NCBI GenBank assembly: GCA_009829735.1
Contig: CM020618.1
Location: 21,747,346-21,811,345 of the forward strand
Length of the DNA stretch: 64,000 nucleotides
From: Pyropia yezoensis
Lineage: Eukaryota > Rhodophyta > Bangiophyceae > Bangiales > Bangiaceae
Direction of reading: 5' to 3'
The number at the start of each line of letters is the position of its first letter. Positions within the stretch are counted from its first letter, which is position 1. The translations under genes were made by a program, and so were the position numbers. The notes under the pieces were generated by a model, which worked only from the letters and a program-made list of their open reading frames with translations, made no database searches and had not been told where the DNA came from. Shown here piece after piece: positions 1 to 10,800 of this stretch.

Positions 1-348
1 GAGGAGGGAAACGGGGAGAAGGGGATGATGAAAAGGAAAGAAGGATAGGGGGGCGAAGGGCGCCGCGGGGGGGGGGGGGGGGGCGCGGACGGCGGCGCGG
101 CGGCGGGGGACAAACAGAAGCGAGGCGGTGGGGCGAGGTCATCGCCTGGCCATGACCGAGTGGGGGAAGAGGGCAGCGCACTTCTGGATGCGCCCCAATC
201 CCTGCAGCTGCGGAGCCTGTTCGGGCAGGAGGCGAGATCCAGCAGGTTGAAACACGACCACACCAAACGAAAAAAGCGGAGCCGAAAAAGGACACGTGGC
301 AGTGAGAGTGCCCCGTAGCGCCATCGTACACATAAAGTAGCGCGCTGC
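1..348. other. Window edge, no gene recognised
   Basis: The first 348 bases hold a 17-G run (about 67-83) and no frame with protein-like composition. A short minus-strand open frame (139-333) lies just past the apparent stop of the next gene and has no recognisable content. This is probably 3' flank of the gene that ends at 349. Confidence 0.4.
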
Positions 349-3300
349 TCAGGCGCGCAGGTCAACCGCCTCGAGGCCGAGCGTGGCGCCGACCCCACCC
401 CCTCCCCCCCCCCCCCTCCCCCCCTCCCCCCCCCCCCTCGCCCACTACCCACGTGCGGAAGGTGTCGTCGGCAACCCAGGTGCAGCTGCCGCCGCTGCTG
501 CCATCCACCACGCGCAGCGGCCCGAGCGACGCGACGCCGCCCGCCCCCGACGCGACGACCGTCAGCCCCACCACGACGCTCCCGCCGGCGCGCAAGACGC
601 CCGCCGTCACCACCGGGCGCTGGGGAATGAGGAGCGACTCGGCCGCACCGCAGCCACCGCCTTGGTCGCCGCCTCCTCCCCCTGCCCCGCCGCCGCCGCC
701 GCCCCCTCCCCCCGCCGTCGGGGGTGCCTGCACCACCACCGTTGCGGCGGCAATGTCCACGTGCCCCCGGTTGACAATCGTGGCGGTCACTACAAACGGC
801 ACCCGCGGCCGCACCAGCGGGGGGCCGGTGAGGGTGACGACCAGACCCGCCGCGAGCGACGGCGGCCGCCACCACACCGCCGTCGACGAGACCGCCACGG
901 GCGCGCCGGGGCCACCAGCCACGTCGGCGCCACCGCCGGCGCTGTTCCTGCCGCCCCCACCCCCTCCCCCCCCAGACGCGTGCGCGTCGGCATCGGCGCC
1001 GGTGCCAGCAGCAGCGGCAGCAGCAGCCGCAGCCGTACTGGGGACGCCGGCGGCCGCGGCGGCGCCCCCCCCCCCCTGTGGGAGCCCCCCCCCCCTCGGA
1101 CGGCGGCGGCAGCAGCGGCAGCAGCAGCGGCGGCGGCCGCCCCCCCCCCCACCCCCCCGCCCCCCCCTCGGGTGCCGGCCGCGGCGGCAGCACCGCCCAC
1201 CCCACCACCACCGCCGTGCGGATGGCTGCACCGGGCGGCAGCGCCGGCAGCGGCGGCGGCGGCGGGGCGGTACGCGGGGGGACCAGGCCGCCCACCACCG
1301 ACGCCGCACCGCCCCGCGGCGGCGGGGAGGGGCCGCCGCTGCCGCCGCCCCCACCACCGGGTGGAGGGGACTCGGCCGCGGTGGCCGCAGAGGCCGCCCC
1401 CGTGGTGGCCGCGCCGCCCCGGCCGGCCCGCCCACCCACGCCGCCGCCCGCGCCGCCGCCGCCGCGGCCCGGGGCGGTGGTGTGGCCGGCGGCAGGGCCA
1501 TCGCCCCCCCCCGCGCCCCCCTTGGAGCCTCCCGAAATGCCAACCCCCCCCGCCCTGCCCCCCCCCACACTCAGCCCGCCTGCACCCCCCCCCGCACCGC
1601 CGCCAGCCGCCGCCCGCGGGGTGACGGCGTACACAAAGTCGTACGACTCGCGCGGGCCGAGGTCCACCCATCCACGCCCAAAGCCTTCGCCCCCGGCGTC
1701 TGCGTCGTACTCGTCGGCGGCGGCGCCGCCCAGCCCACCGCCCAGCCCACCTCCCACCCCGCAGCTACCCTCTTCAGCAGCAAAGAGCGGCGCAAAGGTG
1801 TAGGCAGCGGCGAGCGCGAGGCCCACCGGCGTGTCCCGGCCGCCGCCGGCGAGGGCGGCGGGCGCCGCAACCGCCACGGCCCCACCCCCAACCCCCCCAA
1901 GCGCCACCGCGTCTGTCCAGCCGCCCCCCCCGCCCCACCGGGTGCCCCCGCGGCGGTGCCGCCGCCACTTCCTCCCCCGCCCCCTCCCCCAGCGCCGCCA
2001 AGCCCATCCACCCCCCCCCCCGACCCCCCCCCGCTGCCGGCTTCCACTACCACACTCCCCCGAAGCCGCAGCGCCGGCACCCCCACCCGCACCCCCGCAT
2101 CGCTGCTGCTGTTGCGCACGCTCACGGCCACCCACTCACATCCCTTTCCCGCGGCGGGCACACCACCGCCGCCACCCCCGCCGCCCCCCCCCCCCACCCC
2201 ACCACCCGCCGCTATACCCACCATGGCGCCCCCAGACGGGGCAGCCAGAGCAGCGGCGACGGCGGCAGCGCCAGAGGTGACTCCGCCCCCCCAGCCGATA
2301 GGTACGCTCATCAGGACGGGGGCGCCCACCTCGAGCGGCGCGTGCACCCACACCCCCACCCCCCCCCCCACCACGGGCGACGGCGCCGACGCGCAGCGGG
2401 CGGCGGCCGCGAGCGCCGCCGCCACGCCCCCCGCTCCCCACCGGCCGCTTCCGCCACCACTGGCGGGCGGCACCGCCACCCCCCCGCCCGTCCCAGACGG
2501 CCCCGTGAGCGTCACCACCAGCCTCTGGCGGCCGGTCATGCGGGGGCGGCCGCCCCCCCCCCCCACCGGGGGGGGAAACGGGCGACCGCCACCACTCGCG
2601 GCGGCCGACCCGCCACCGGCCGGCGGCGCCGCGACGCGCACCCACAAGCCCCGCGCGACGAGGCCCGTCGCGGCGGCCGCCGCCGCCAGCGACGCCCCGC
2701 CACCCCCAATCACCCCCCCAGCGCCGGCAGCGCCGGTGGCGGAGCCGCCGCCTCCGCCTCTGCCGCCACCGCCGCCGGTCGCGGCGGCGCCGCCAACCCC
2801 CCCCCCGGTAGTCCGTGGGAGTGGTCGTCGACCCCCCCGCCCCCCCTCCCAGCAGTGCGGGACCCCCCCCCGTCCCCGTCGCCACCACCCGCAGCAGCGG
2901 GGACGGGCAGCCACCCAGAGTCGGCTGCGACCGCCAGCGCAGGCGCCGACAGGGGCGGGAAGCCGCAGCTGCCGCCGCCACCACCACCGCCACCACCGCC
3001 GCCGTCGCCGCCGGCGACGCCGCCCTCCCCAACCGCCGCCAACGGGGTGGGCGGCGGGAGGTCAGCGGCGGCAGCACCAGCTGCCCCCCCCCCCACACCG
3101 CCACCGCTGGCGGCGCCAGGCGCGTCGGCCACGGCGCCGGGGGACAGCGTCACACGCAGACCGGGCAGGGCGGCGAGCGCGGCGGCCGTGCCCGCCGCCG
3201 CCGCCGCGGCAGCGGCCGACGCGGTGGCGGCGGCGGCTGCGGCGGCAGCGACGGCCGCCACGTCCCCCTCCCCCATCCCGCCCTCCCCACCACCACTCCC

Positions 3301-3712
3301 AGGGGAGAGGGGCGACGCCGGGTGGGGTGGCGGCGGCGGGGAGGGGAGAAGGTGCGCAGCCCCACCCCCCCCAACGCCGCTCCCCCCGCCGCCACCACCC
3401 CCACCACCCCCGCCGCCCCCGCCCCCCCCCCCCCCCCACTACCCCCCCCCCGCCAACGGCGGGCCGACCCACGAGCAGCACAAACGCGACAGACCCCAGC
3501 AGCAGCGTCGGCGTGTCACGCGCCGGCCGCGGGCGTGCCGCCGCGGCGGCGGCGGCTGCCAGCGTCGCTGTCGCCTCGGTGCCAGCCGCGGGCGGCGCCG
3601 CCGCGGGCGTTGGCGGCAGGTGCAGGGACAGGGCAATGTCGCGGAGGGGGATGCGGCCGTATGCAGCGGCGGCCGAAGCGGGGGTGGCCGCCAGGGGGGG
3701 GGGGGATGTCAT
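349..3712 (-). CDS. Probable secreted/surface protein with DUF11-like beta-sandwich repeats; frame broken at G/C runs
   Basis: Minus-strand reading shows repeated beta-strand openings typical of DUF11/CARDB-like modules: DIALSLHLPPTP near 3630, GLRVTLSPGA near 3150, GLWVRVAAPP near 2640, RLVVTLTGPS near 2520 and LVVTLTGPPLVRPRVPFVV near 820. They are separated by Gly/Ala-rich linkers. No single frame carries all of them. The protein-like text moves between the three minus frames at long G or C runs, which suggests homopolymer indels (or a decayed gene). Near 1800-1620 the good frame reads GRGWVDLGPRESYDFVYAV. The C-terminus is GLEAVDLRA followed by TGA at 349-351. The first minus-strand ATG is at 3712, but a hydrophobic stretch LFPLPLFVLFSILTP lies just upstream without an ATG, so the start, possibly a signal peptide, is unresolved. 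DUF11 modules are usual in surface proteins. The family call is inferred from pattern only. Confidence 0.45.
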
Positions 3713-5363
3713 GGGGGCGGTGGTGGTGGCGCCCGCAGAGGAGCAGGGGGTGAGGATGGAGAAAAGGACGAATAGAGGGAGAGGAAAAAGGACGGGGGGG
3801 TGAAGGGGGTGGTCACCGTGGCGGGGGTGAGGAGCAGGAAGAGGGCAAGGCGCGAGGAGGACGATGCCTTGGTCCGCGGCGGGCAAAGTGAGCGCGCAGG
3901 GCGTCGTGTGGCTGACACACCCTCCCTCGCCCCCCCTCCAAGAGCTCTTTCGTGTACTACACGTAGAAAGTATCGACTTGTGGGTCGAAACTTTCACTTG
4001 AATGGGAGAAGTAGCTAGATTTCTTTCGTATCAAATACACATTGTACTTAATTTCTGCCTGAACTGGGGGCTGACGAGACACCACGCTGACCACGACGGG
4101 TCCTCTACCGGATCCGTCCCCCGCGGCCGCCCCGCCTCCCAGGGTGAAAGATAGTCTCGCGTTAGCCACTAGCTCACTGCTCTGCCCCCCGCAGCATTGG
4201 CAGTTTCGCTGCCGCTGGCACCGACGCGCGGGTGTGCGCGTCAGGCCGGGGGGGGGAAGGCGGGGGGGGGCGGGGCGCGGCCAACCGCCCTCGCGCTCAG
4301 GACCGGCCGCGCTCAGGGCCGAGGGGGCGGTAGGGTTGATTTGCTCGTCGCCCGCTGCATGCCGCAGCCTCCGCCGCCGCCCCCACAGGTGCTGCAACTC
4401 TACTGCGGCAGCGGGCCGGGAGGGGAGGGGGTCAATCGTGGTCACCACGGTGGCGTCGGTAAACCACCACGCAGGGAGGACGCAGATCGTGCATGGCTGC
4501 GCGAAGACGCGTACACGATCGATCTAGAGCCTCCCCAGGATCGGAGAGTGTCAGGGGGGTGGAGGGGGGGGGGGGGGGGTGGCCAGGCTCGTTCCGCAAG
4601 CCACTGGCGGCCCCGGCTCACTGGCCACCTCCCCGATGCGCCCGCGTGGCGCCTCCCGCGATGCGCTCGCTGACACGGCGGACCTCGAGAGTCTGGGGGG
4701 GGCGACCGCCGCCAGCTGTCCACCGTCCGCCGCCGGGTGACCGCCGCCGGGTGGCCGCCGCCAGGCGGCCGGCGGCGGTGACCCTTCAATGCGCACATGG
4801 GTGACGGGGAAGAGGGCGACGAAAGGGGAGGTGGGCAGACCGGCCGGCCGCCGGAGCTGAGTCAGCGGCGCTGACCCCCCCAGCGTGGCACCAGACGCTC
4901 GAGGCGGCCGGGGGGGTGGGTGAGCGGCTGGCTGGCGGGCGGGCGGCCGGGCGGGCGGCCGGGCGGGCGGGCAAACAAGCAGTGGCCGGGCCGGGCGGGT
5001 GGGCAGGCGGGCCGGCCCTGTTGCGGGCGGGGACGCCTCGCCGGTCGTGACCCTCCACGCCCCTGCTCCGCCCCGAAAACCCAGCCCGACCCCGGCCGCA
5101 GCCGTGTCCTTAAAGGCTTCGGACAATGGACTGTACCTGCCGACAGCCGCGAGGCCAGCAGCAGGCAGCTGCCACCACCGCCGCCGTCGTCGTAACGTCC
5201 CCATCGACCTCTCCCCGTCCACCTCAAGTTGCGGCTCGCCACTTGCAAGTGCTATCCCCCCTTCCCCCCCTCTCACGCCTCCCCCCTCTGCTCCTCGCTC
5301 ATTTCCCCGACTTCCCCTCTATCCCGAACCCCGCCGGACGCCCCCCTCCCCTCCCCCTTCACC
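3713..5363. other. Intergenic region with AT-rich patch; no convincing gene
   Basis: Bases 3950-4080 are much less GC-rich than their surroundings (runs such as TATCAAATACACATTG) and look like a promoter patch for the minus-strand gene to the left. From 4140 to 5300 several open frames exist on both strands, but all are Arg/Pro/Gly-rich and shift with strand, as expected of chance frames at this GC content. The stretch just before 5364 is strongly C-rich on the plus strand, as seen before several other starts here. Confidence 0.4.
4921..4979. repeat. Short GC tandem repeat (GGGCGGGCGGCC type)
   Basis: About five imperfect copies of a 9-12 base unit of the form GGGCGGGCGGCC are visible. No gene overlaps it with confidence. 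Confidence 0.6.
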
Positions 5364-5771
5364 ATGGCGCGCTGGACGTTCCCCCTCGTTGCGTTGCTCG
5401 TCACCCTCCTCCTCCCCCTGACGGCCAGCGCGGCGTCGCTTCCTACCGCCCTCCTCCCCGTGTCGGCACGCGTCCACGGGGGCCCCCACGATAAGTCGGA
5501 CGTCAAGGCGGGCACCTGCGGTGGCTTCCAAAAGTGTGGCACCACCGAAGTGTCGGGCATCGTCAAGCACACTCGCTTCTGCTACGTCCAGTCGTCCAAG
5601 TGGCCCGCCCCTGCAGACGGGGACACGGCCAAGAAGGGGCCTACGCAGTGCCGCAAGGCGCCCTATGGCTGCACTCGCGTGACGGGCGTGTGCTCGGGGT
5701 GGTGGAAGTGCAAGTGCGACACGTGCAAGAATGTGAAAACCAAGGAGGACCGCTGGTGCCGGCGCGCGTAA
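5364..5771 (+). CDS. Small cysteine-rich secreted protein
   Basis: This 135-residue frame starts at ATG 5364 in a good context (ACCATGG) and ends with TAA. Residues 2-25 form a classical signal peptide: a basic start, a hydrophobic core (LVALLVTLLLPLTA) and an Ala-Ser-Ala cleavage site. The mature part has about ten cysteines, grouped as CGGFQKC early and as CSGWWKCKCDTCK near the end, with several Lys/Trp residues. The layout suggests a compact disulphide-bonded exported protein. No known family is recognised. The upstream strand is C-rich and the base composition is less extreme than in neighbouring frames, which supports real coding. Function is unknown. Confidence 0.75.
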   Translation: MARWTFPLVALLVTLLLPLTASAASLPTALLPVSARVHGGPHDKSDVKAGTCGGFQKCGTTEVSGIVKHTRFCYVQSSKWPAPADGDTAKKGPTQCRKAPYGCTRVTGVCSGWWKCKCDTCKNVKTKEDRWCRRA

Positions 5772-6284
5772 GCGGCGGCGGTGGGCCCCCTCGCCCGGGG
5801 GTTGAAGAAACCGAGAGTGGGTAGGGCGTCGGGAGAGAGACACGCTGGTTTTCTGCTTGTAAAGAAAAGACTGGCGCTCTCTATGGTACGTTGCTCAAAA
5901 AAGTCATCGGGCATTCTCTTCCCAGTACTCCAAAAACCTGTGGGGGAGAGGCCTCGGCGAATCAGGTGCGCTGACGGATGCCCCGGCGTAATTTGTCCCC
6001 ACGTGAGCGGTGGCCGGTCTCTTTCGGGAAACTGCTGCCAGCGCGCTCATGAACTGGGACTGCGGGAGGTGGGTACGCTGGGTGGGGAGGGCCACGACAC
6101 GGGGGGTGCGGTCAGCGTCGACGATGGTGGGGATGGCGACGACGATGGTGACGACCACGGCGGCGGCGACGACGGCGACGGCAGCGACGGCAGCGACTAC
6201 GGCGGGGGCGGGGGCGGGGGCGGTGGCGGGGGCGGGGGCGGGGGCGGTGGCGGGGGCGGGGGCGGCCGGGGCGGCGCTGGCGGC

Positions 6285-6315
<31 letters not shown>

Positions 6316-7605
6316 GGGGCGGGGGAGGCGGGGGCGGGGGCGTCGGCGTGAACGGCGGCGGCGGCGGCGACAACGATTTGGGGGGGGGGAGCGTGAGGAT
6401 GGCGGCAGCGACGGCGGCGGCGGCAGCGGCGTCGACGGCAGCAGCGACGATGGAGATTTTTTGGGGGGGGGTGGGGAGGGCAGCGACGGTGACGGCGGCG
6501 GCGGCGGCGGCGAGCCCGATGGCCGAGGGGATTGTGGCGGCCACCCCGCCTGCCGCGGTGTCCGTGGTGGCGGCCGCTGCGGACGACACGGTGACGGTGG
6601 TGTCCGCAACGACGGCGGTGGCGTCGGCGCCACGCGGCACGGTGGAAGCGGCGACCGTCGTGACCGAGGCCGAGGCGGCGGCCACGGGGACAGGGGGCAG
6701 GCTACATGCGGCTGCAGCCACGGGTTTTTTGAGGGGGCGGTGGCGGCGACGGTGTTCTTGGTTCTTGGAGGGGGGAAGCGGGGGGCATGTGTCCGCCTGG
6801 ACGTTTTTGTGGGGGGAGAGGGTAGGACACAGGCATCTGTGGCTACGTGTGTCGGGGAGGCCGGTGGTGGCGCCGTTGATTGGGGGAAGGGGGGGGAGGG
6901 GGGCAGGCGACCGCGGGAACGGTGGGCATGGGGGCGGTGGCGTCGGCGCCACAGCGCCGTCGGCGGACGCGGCGGCTGTTGAAACCGAGGCCGAGGCGGT
7001 GGCCACGGCGGCCGCGAAGGCTGCCGCGACAGCGAGCAAGCCACAGGCAGCTGTAGCCACGGTCTTTTGGAGGGGGCGGTGATGGCGACGGGGATTTTGG
7101 AGTGGGGGAGCGGGGGGTAGGCGGCCGCGTGGACGTTTTGGTGGAGGGGGGAGGGGTATGCCACAGGCAGCTGTGGCTACGTGTGTCGAGGAGTCCGGTA
7201 GTGGCGTTGGTGTTGGGGGGAGGATGGGGGAGGATGGGGGAGAGGGGTAGGCCGCTGCGGGAACGGTGTAGATGGGGAGGGCGGGGGGACGATGGTGACG
7301 CTGTTTGCGGGGTGGGGCCGGTCGGTGGGGACCGCGGCGGGGCTGAGGGGTGTGGTGGAGGCGGCGGCGTTTGGGGGCTCGGGGAGAGGGTTTCAAATTT
7401 TTGTGGCGGCCTACTACTTTTAGAACTATCGGTTAAACCCCTCCGGGAAACATCCGACTCATCCTGGGAAAGGTCCCCGGGAAAAGCCGGCGTCTAACCT
7501 GCTAGTGAACGGCCGACAATTACCCATAATTGGCTCGTCGGCGAAAAAGGGGGCGGGTGACGCACCCCGTGGTAGGTGAGGGTCACGGGCAAGATGTGCG
7601 CTGTC
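5772..7605. other. Low-complexity G-rich region without a supported gene
   Basis: A plus frame from ATG 5883 runs to 7082 (Asp/Gly-rich, then poly-Gly, then Ala-rich). A minus frame of similar length covers 6197-7396 (Pro/Ala-rich). Neither looks like a folded protein, and both follow from the GGC/GGG repeat composition of 6190-6370. An ordinary gene here cannot be excluded. The segment also contains an imperfect ~320 bp tandem duplication, listed separately. Confidence 0.4.
6618..7262. repeat. Imperfect ~320 bp tandem duplication
   Basis: The block beginning GTGGCGTCGGCGCCAC at 6618 recurs at 6937 (period 319). Matching landmarks follow in the same order: a CACAGGC.GCTGT.GC hairpin-like motif, GGACGTTTTTG or GGACGTTTTGG followed by a G-rich tract, and a CTACGTGTGTCG box (near 6840 and 7170). 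The copies differ by many substitutions and small indels, so the duplication is not recent. Confidence 0.6.
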
Positions 7606-7834
7606 TCAGCGTCTTGCAGTGTCCACCAGACCACGGGGCGCGTCTGTCGCCCCCGTCTCCGCCCGACGTACCCCGTCCATGGCACTGCCGGCCGCCGCCA
7701 CCCGTTCTCCACCAGGAGCACCGCGTCGCGTCGTACAGGACGCCGCCGTCGCGTCGCCGTCGGCAACCCCCCTACCGCCACCGCCACCGCCACCGCCGCC
7801 GCCGCCACCACCACCACCGCCACCACCACCACCA

Positions 7835-7866
<32 letters not shown>

Positions 7867-10800
7867 GCCGCCACCACCACCACCGTCGCCGACAGTGTCC
7901 ACTGCAGCCAGTACGGGCCATACATCGACCCGCGTGATCGCACGGGTGCGACGTACAGGCGGGACGGGAACACCTCTTGGAGGACGCTTGTTCATCCAGG
8001 CCCACCTCATACCAAACGGGCGCTTGAAAGGCCACACGTTGGTACCCGTAAGACGACGAGCGGCCACCCACGCCATGTTGCGGGCCGCAACGTCGTCCCG
8101 ATTGCGAATCACGGGCGGGTGTGGCGCTGGGTGACCGGGGCCTTGCGGGGCCGCGAGAGAGCACGTGTAGCAGCCCTTGGCCGCCCACTCGCTCAGCCGC
8201 CTCGGGTCGGCATAAACGGCGCGGTCCTCGACGGCACAGGCGGCCAGCGCGGCCGCGCGCCGCGCCACAGCAGCAGCACGGGCAGTGGCTCGGACGGCCG
8301 CCCGGTAGGCGTCGGGGTCTGGCCCTCGGCGCGTCACGTGGGTAGCAGAGGGGAGGGCCCGCTTTGGCCGCCCCCGACGCGAACCCGCCGCCATCCGCAC
8401 ACGCCGTGTCGACGGCAGAGGGCCGGCCGGCGGCCCGTACAGCTCTCTTGGAATCTTTGGGGAGGAGTTGCCCGTCGAGTAGATGAGCACCATCTTGTCG
8501 TGACACTCGGAGCACGCCTTGCTCGTGTTGAACTCGTCCTGGTCGACAAACCAGCACAGCCGTCGGAGGTGGCGGCGGAGCCAGGCGTCCCCCCCGCGCA
8601 CGCGCTCGGTGCCCATGGCCACGACGACCGCGCCGCCGCCACGGACCTGGCGAAGGAGGCCGCCGGTCAGGTCCCGCGCCACCGAGGCAGCAAAGCGGCC
8701 GCGTTGGATGGCCTTGCGCACACGCGCTGCCCGCAGGTGTCGCGTGGCTTGGGCGCCAAATCGCTGGCCGTACGCGGCCGTGTCGCGACGGGCGGCCCAC
8801 TCGAGCGTTGCCTGCAGGTGCTTGCCGCCGTCGCCGGTACGCATCGTTCCGTGTGCTGCTGCCAAGTCGACGGGTGGTAGGTGGCCAGCGACGCCGCCTC
8901 CCTCACCCGCCGCCGCCACCAGTCCCGCCACCGGTCCCGCCTCAGTACCGCTGCGTGCCCGCCACTGCTTCCACGCACGGGCCAAAAAGTTACCGCCGCT
9001 GGCCTCGCGAAAGTGGGCGGCACTCAGGCTGTAGCGAAGGCCGGGGACGGGTGCCAGTCGACGACACCCCTTGCGCCGGGGCAGCGCGTCCACCCGGTCC
9101 AGCAGCGGCGCGTCTGGGGTGGTGCCGCTGGCACTGTCGCCCTCCGCGGCAGTGGGGTCCACCAGCCACCGTGCCACCTTTTCCGCCTCGTGACGGGGCA
9201 CAGTCCACCGGGACAGGCGCGTGCGACGCAGCACACGCCGCACCGAGGTGGCGAGCTGGGTGCGGCGGGCCCGTCGGATGGACGCCTGCGGCCCACGCCG
9301 CACGCGCCCGTGGCCACCGCCGGGGCTCGCCGTCTGATAGGTCTTTGCCTCGGGGGGCGTCGTCGCACCCGCCGCCGCCGGGGCCACCGCCGCCGCATCA
9401 TTGTCGCTCCCCTCGGGTGACGACCGCCGCGCTTGTCGCTTGGAGCGCCCCCCCCCTGTCCCCGCCCCTGCAGCCGGGGCGCCCGCCGCCGCCCGCCTCC
9501 TAGACCCCCTGGGGGGGGGGTGGCCCTCGGGCACGGTTGCGGCTGCCGCCACCCCCTCTTGGACGCCCGCCCCACGCAGGAGCGCCACGGCCGCCCGGTT
9601 GAGCGCGTCCAAGCCCATGTGGCGGGACCACGCGGCGCGCATCGCGGCTACAACGGGGCGGGCGGGGAGGTCTGCCGTCGCCACGCGCTCACCCGGTGCT
9701 GCCGACAGTACGGCAGACCGTCCAGGGTCTCCGCCGACCATCTGGAGCCACCGGACGCGCGCCAACGGCAGGCCAGCCCGCTCCAGCTGCGTCAGTACCC
9801 CCACCCGGGACGCAAAGCCTTTGCCGCTGCGGTCCCGTGCACGTCCACCGCCGTCCAGCTTCTTGGCCCAGGCCACCGCCCGCGCCTCGGCCTCTGCGGC
9901 CGTGTCGGGTCGAGACAGAAAAAACGTTACCGCCACGCCGTCGGTAGACAGCTGGGAGGAGGCCCGGTTGGCGCGGCCACCGACACCCGCCATGGCGGCC
10001 AGCACCGCTGCACCGCCCGTTCGCAGCTCTGGCCATGCCCGAAGACTGGGGTGGCCACGCACCCCCACGCCAGTGGCGACCGAAACTGCCCGCAACAGGG
10101 GGAGCATCCTGTCCGGCACCAGCGTGCCGTGACCGTGGAGCACCGCTCGGGCGCCAGGGATGAGGGCGTACGGGCTCCCCACACCCACATTCAGGACGTG
10201 GAGGAGAAACGGCACGTACGCCCACCAGCGGCGCTTCTTCACAGGCGTCGCTGGAAAGAGGCTCGCCACAGAGGGTGGCATGGCCGCCCGCATGACGGCC
10301 ACCCGTTGCGCCAGCGCCTGGACCAGGTGCTGGGGGACGCCGTCGAGGCCCCGCCGGCCCGGCGTTGCCTTGTCCGCGGTACCCGCGCGGAAGCGCGCGG
10401 CCGCCCACCGCGTCAGCCGCCGCTCCGTGTCCCAGGCAGAGCCGCCCGCTGGAGCAGCCGTGGCAGCGGGGGAGGTGGCCAGCGCGTCCTTGGCCGCCTT
10501 GGCGCCCAGCTTGCGACACGCCGCGTCCACACACCGCCCGGCGTGGGTGGCCACGATGGTGGCGACTGGCTCCCATCGTGCCGTGTTGTTGCTCGCCGGA
10601 AGATACCGGTCGCACGCAGCTGCCGTGACGGCCATCACCTGCGTCAGGGCGTAGGAGAGCGCCTCTGCCAGCAGCGGGTGGCTCGTCGTCACCACAGAGC
10701 GGGCGCGCGCCATCCGCGTGTTGGCCCGCCCCTTGCCACAGCCCGCACACACGGTGCCCGCCTGCAGGGGACTGCCAGACACACCCTCGCAGCCGCAGGC

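Noticed and set aside
453..3803. 1116-codon plus-strand open frame
   Set aside because: Pro/Arg/His-rich without any domain; it is the antisense shadow of C-rich strand composition. The minus strand carries recognisable beta-sandwich motifs.
3957..4448. 163-codon minus-strand frame
   Set aside because: Arg/Pro/Ala-rich, crosses the AT-rich promoter-like patch and shows no domain.
5883..7082. Plus-strand Asp/Gly then poly-Gly then Ala-rich frame
   Set aside because: Starts with an acceptable ATG, but the text follows the nucleotide repeats; the minus strand is equally open.
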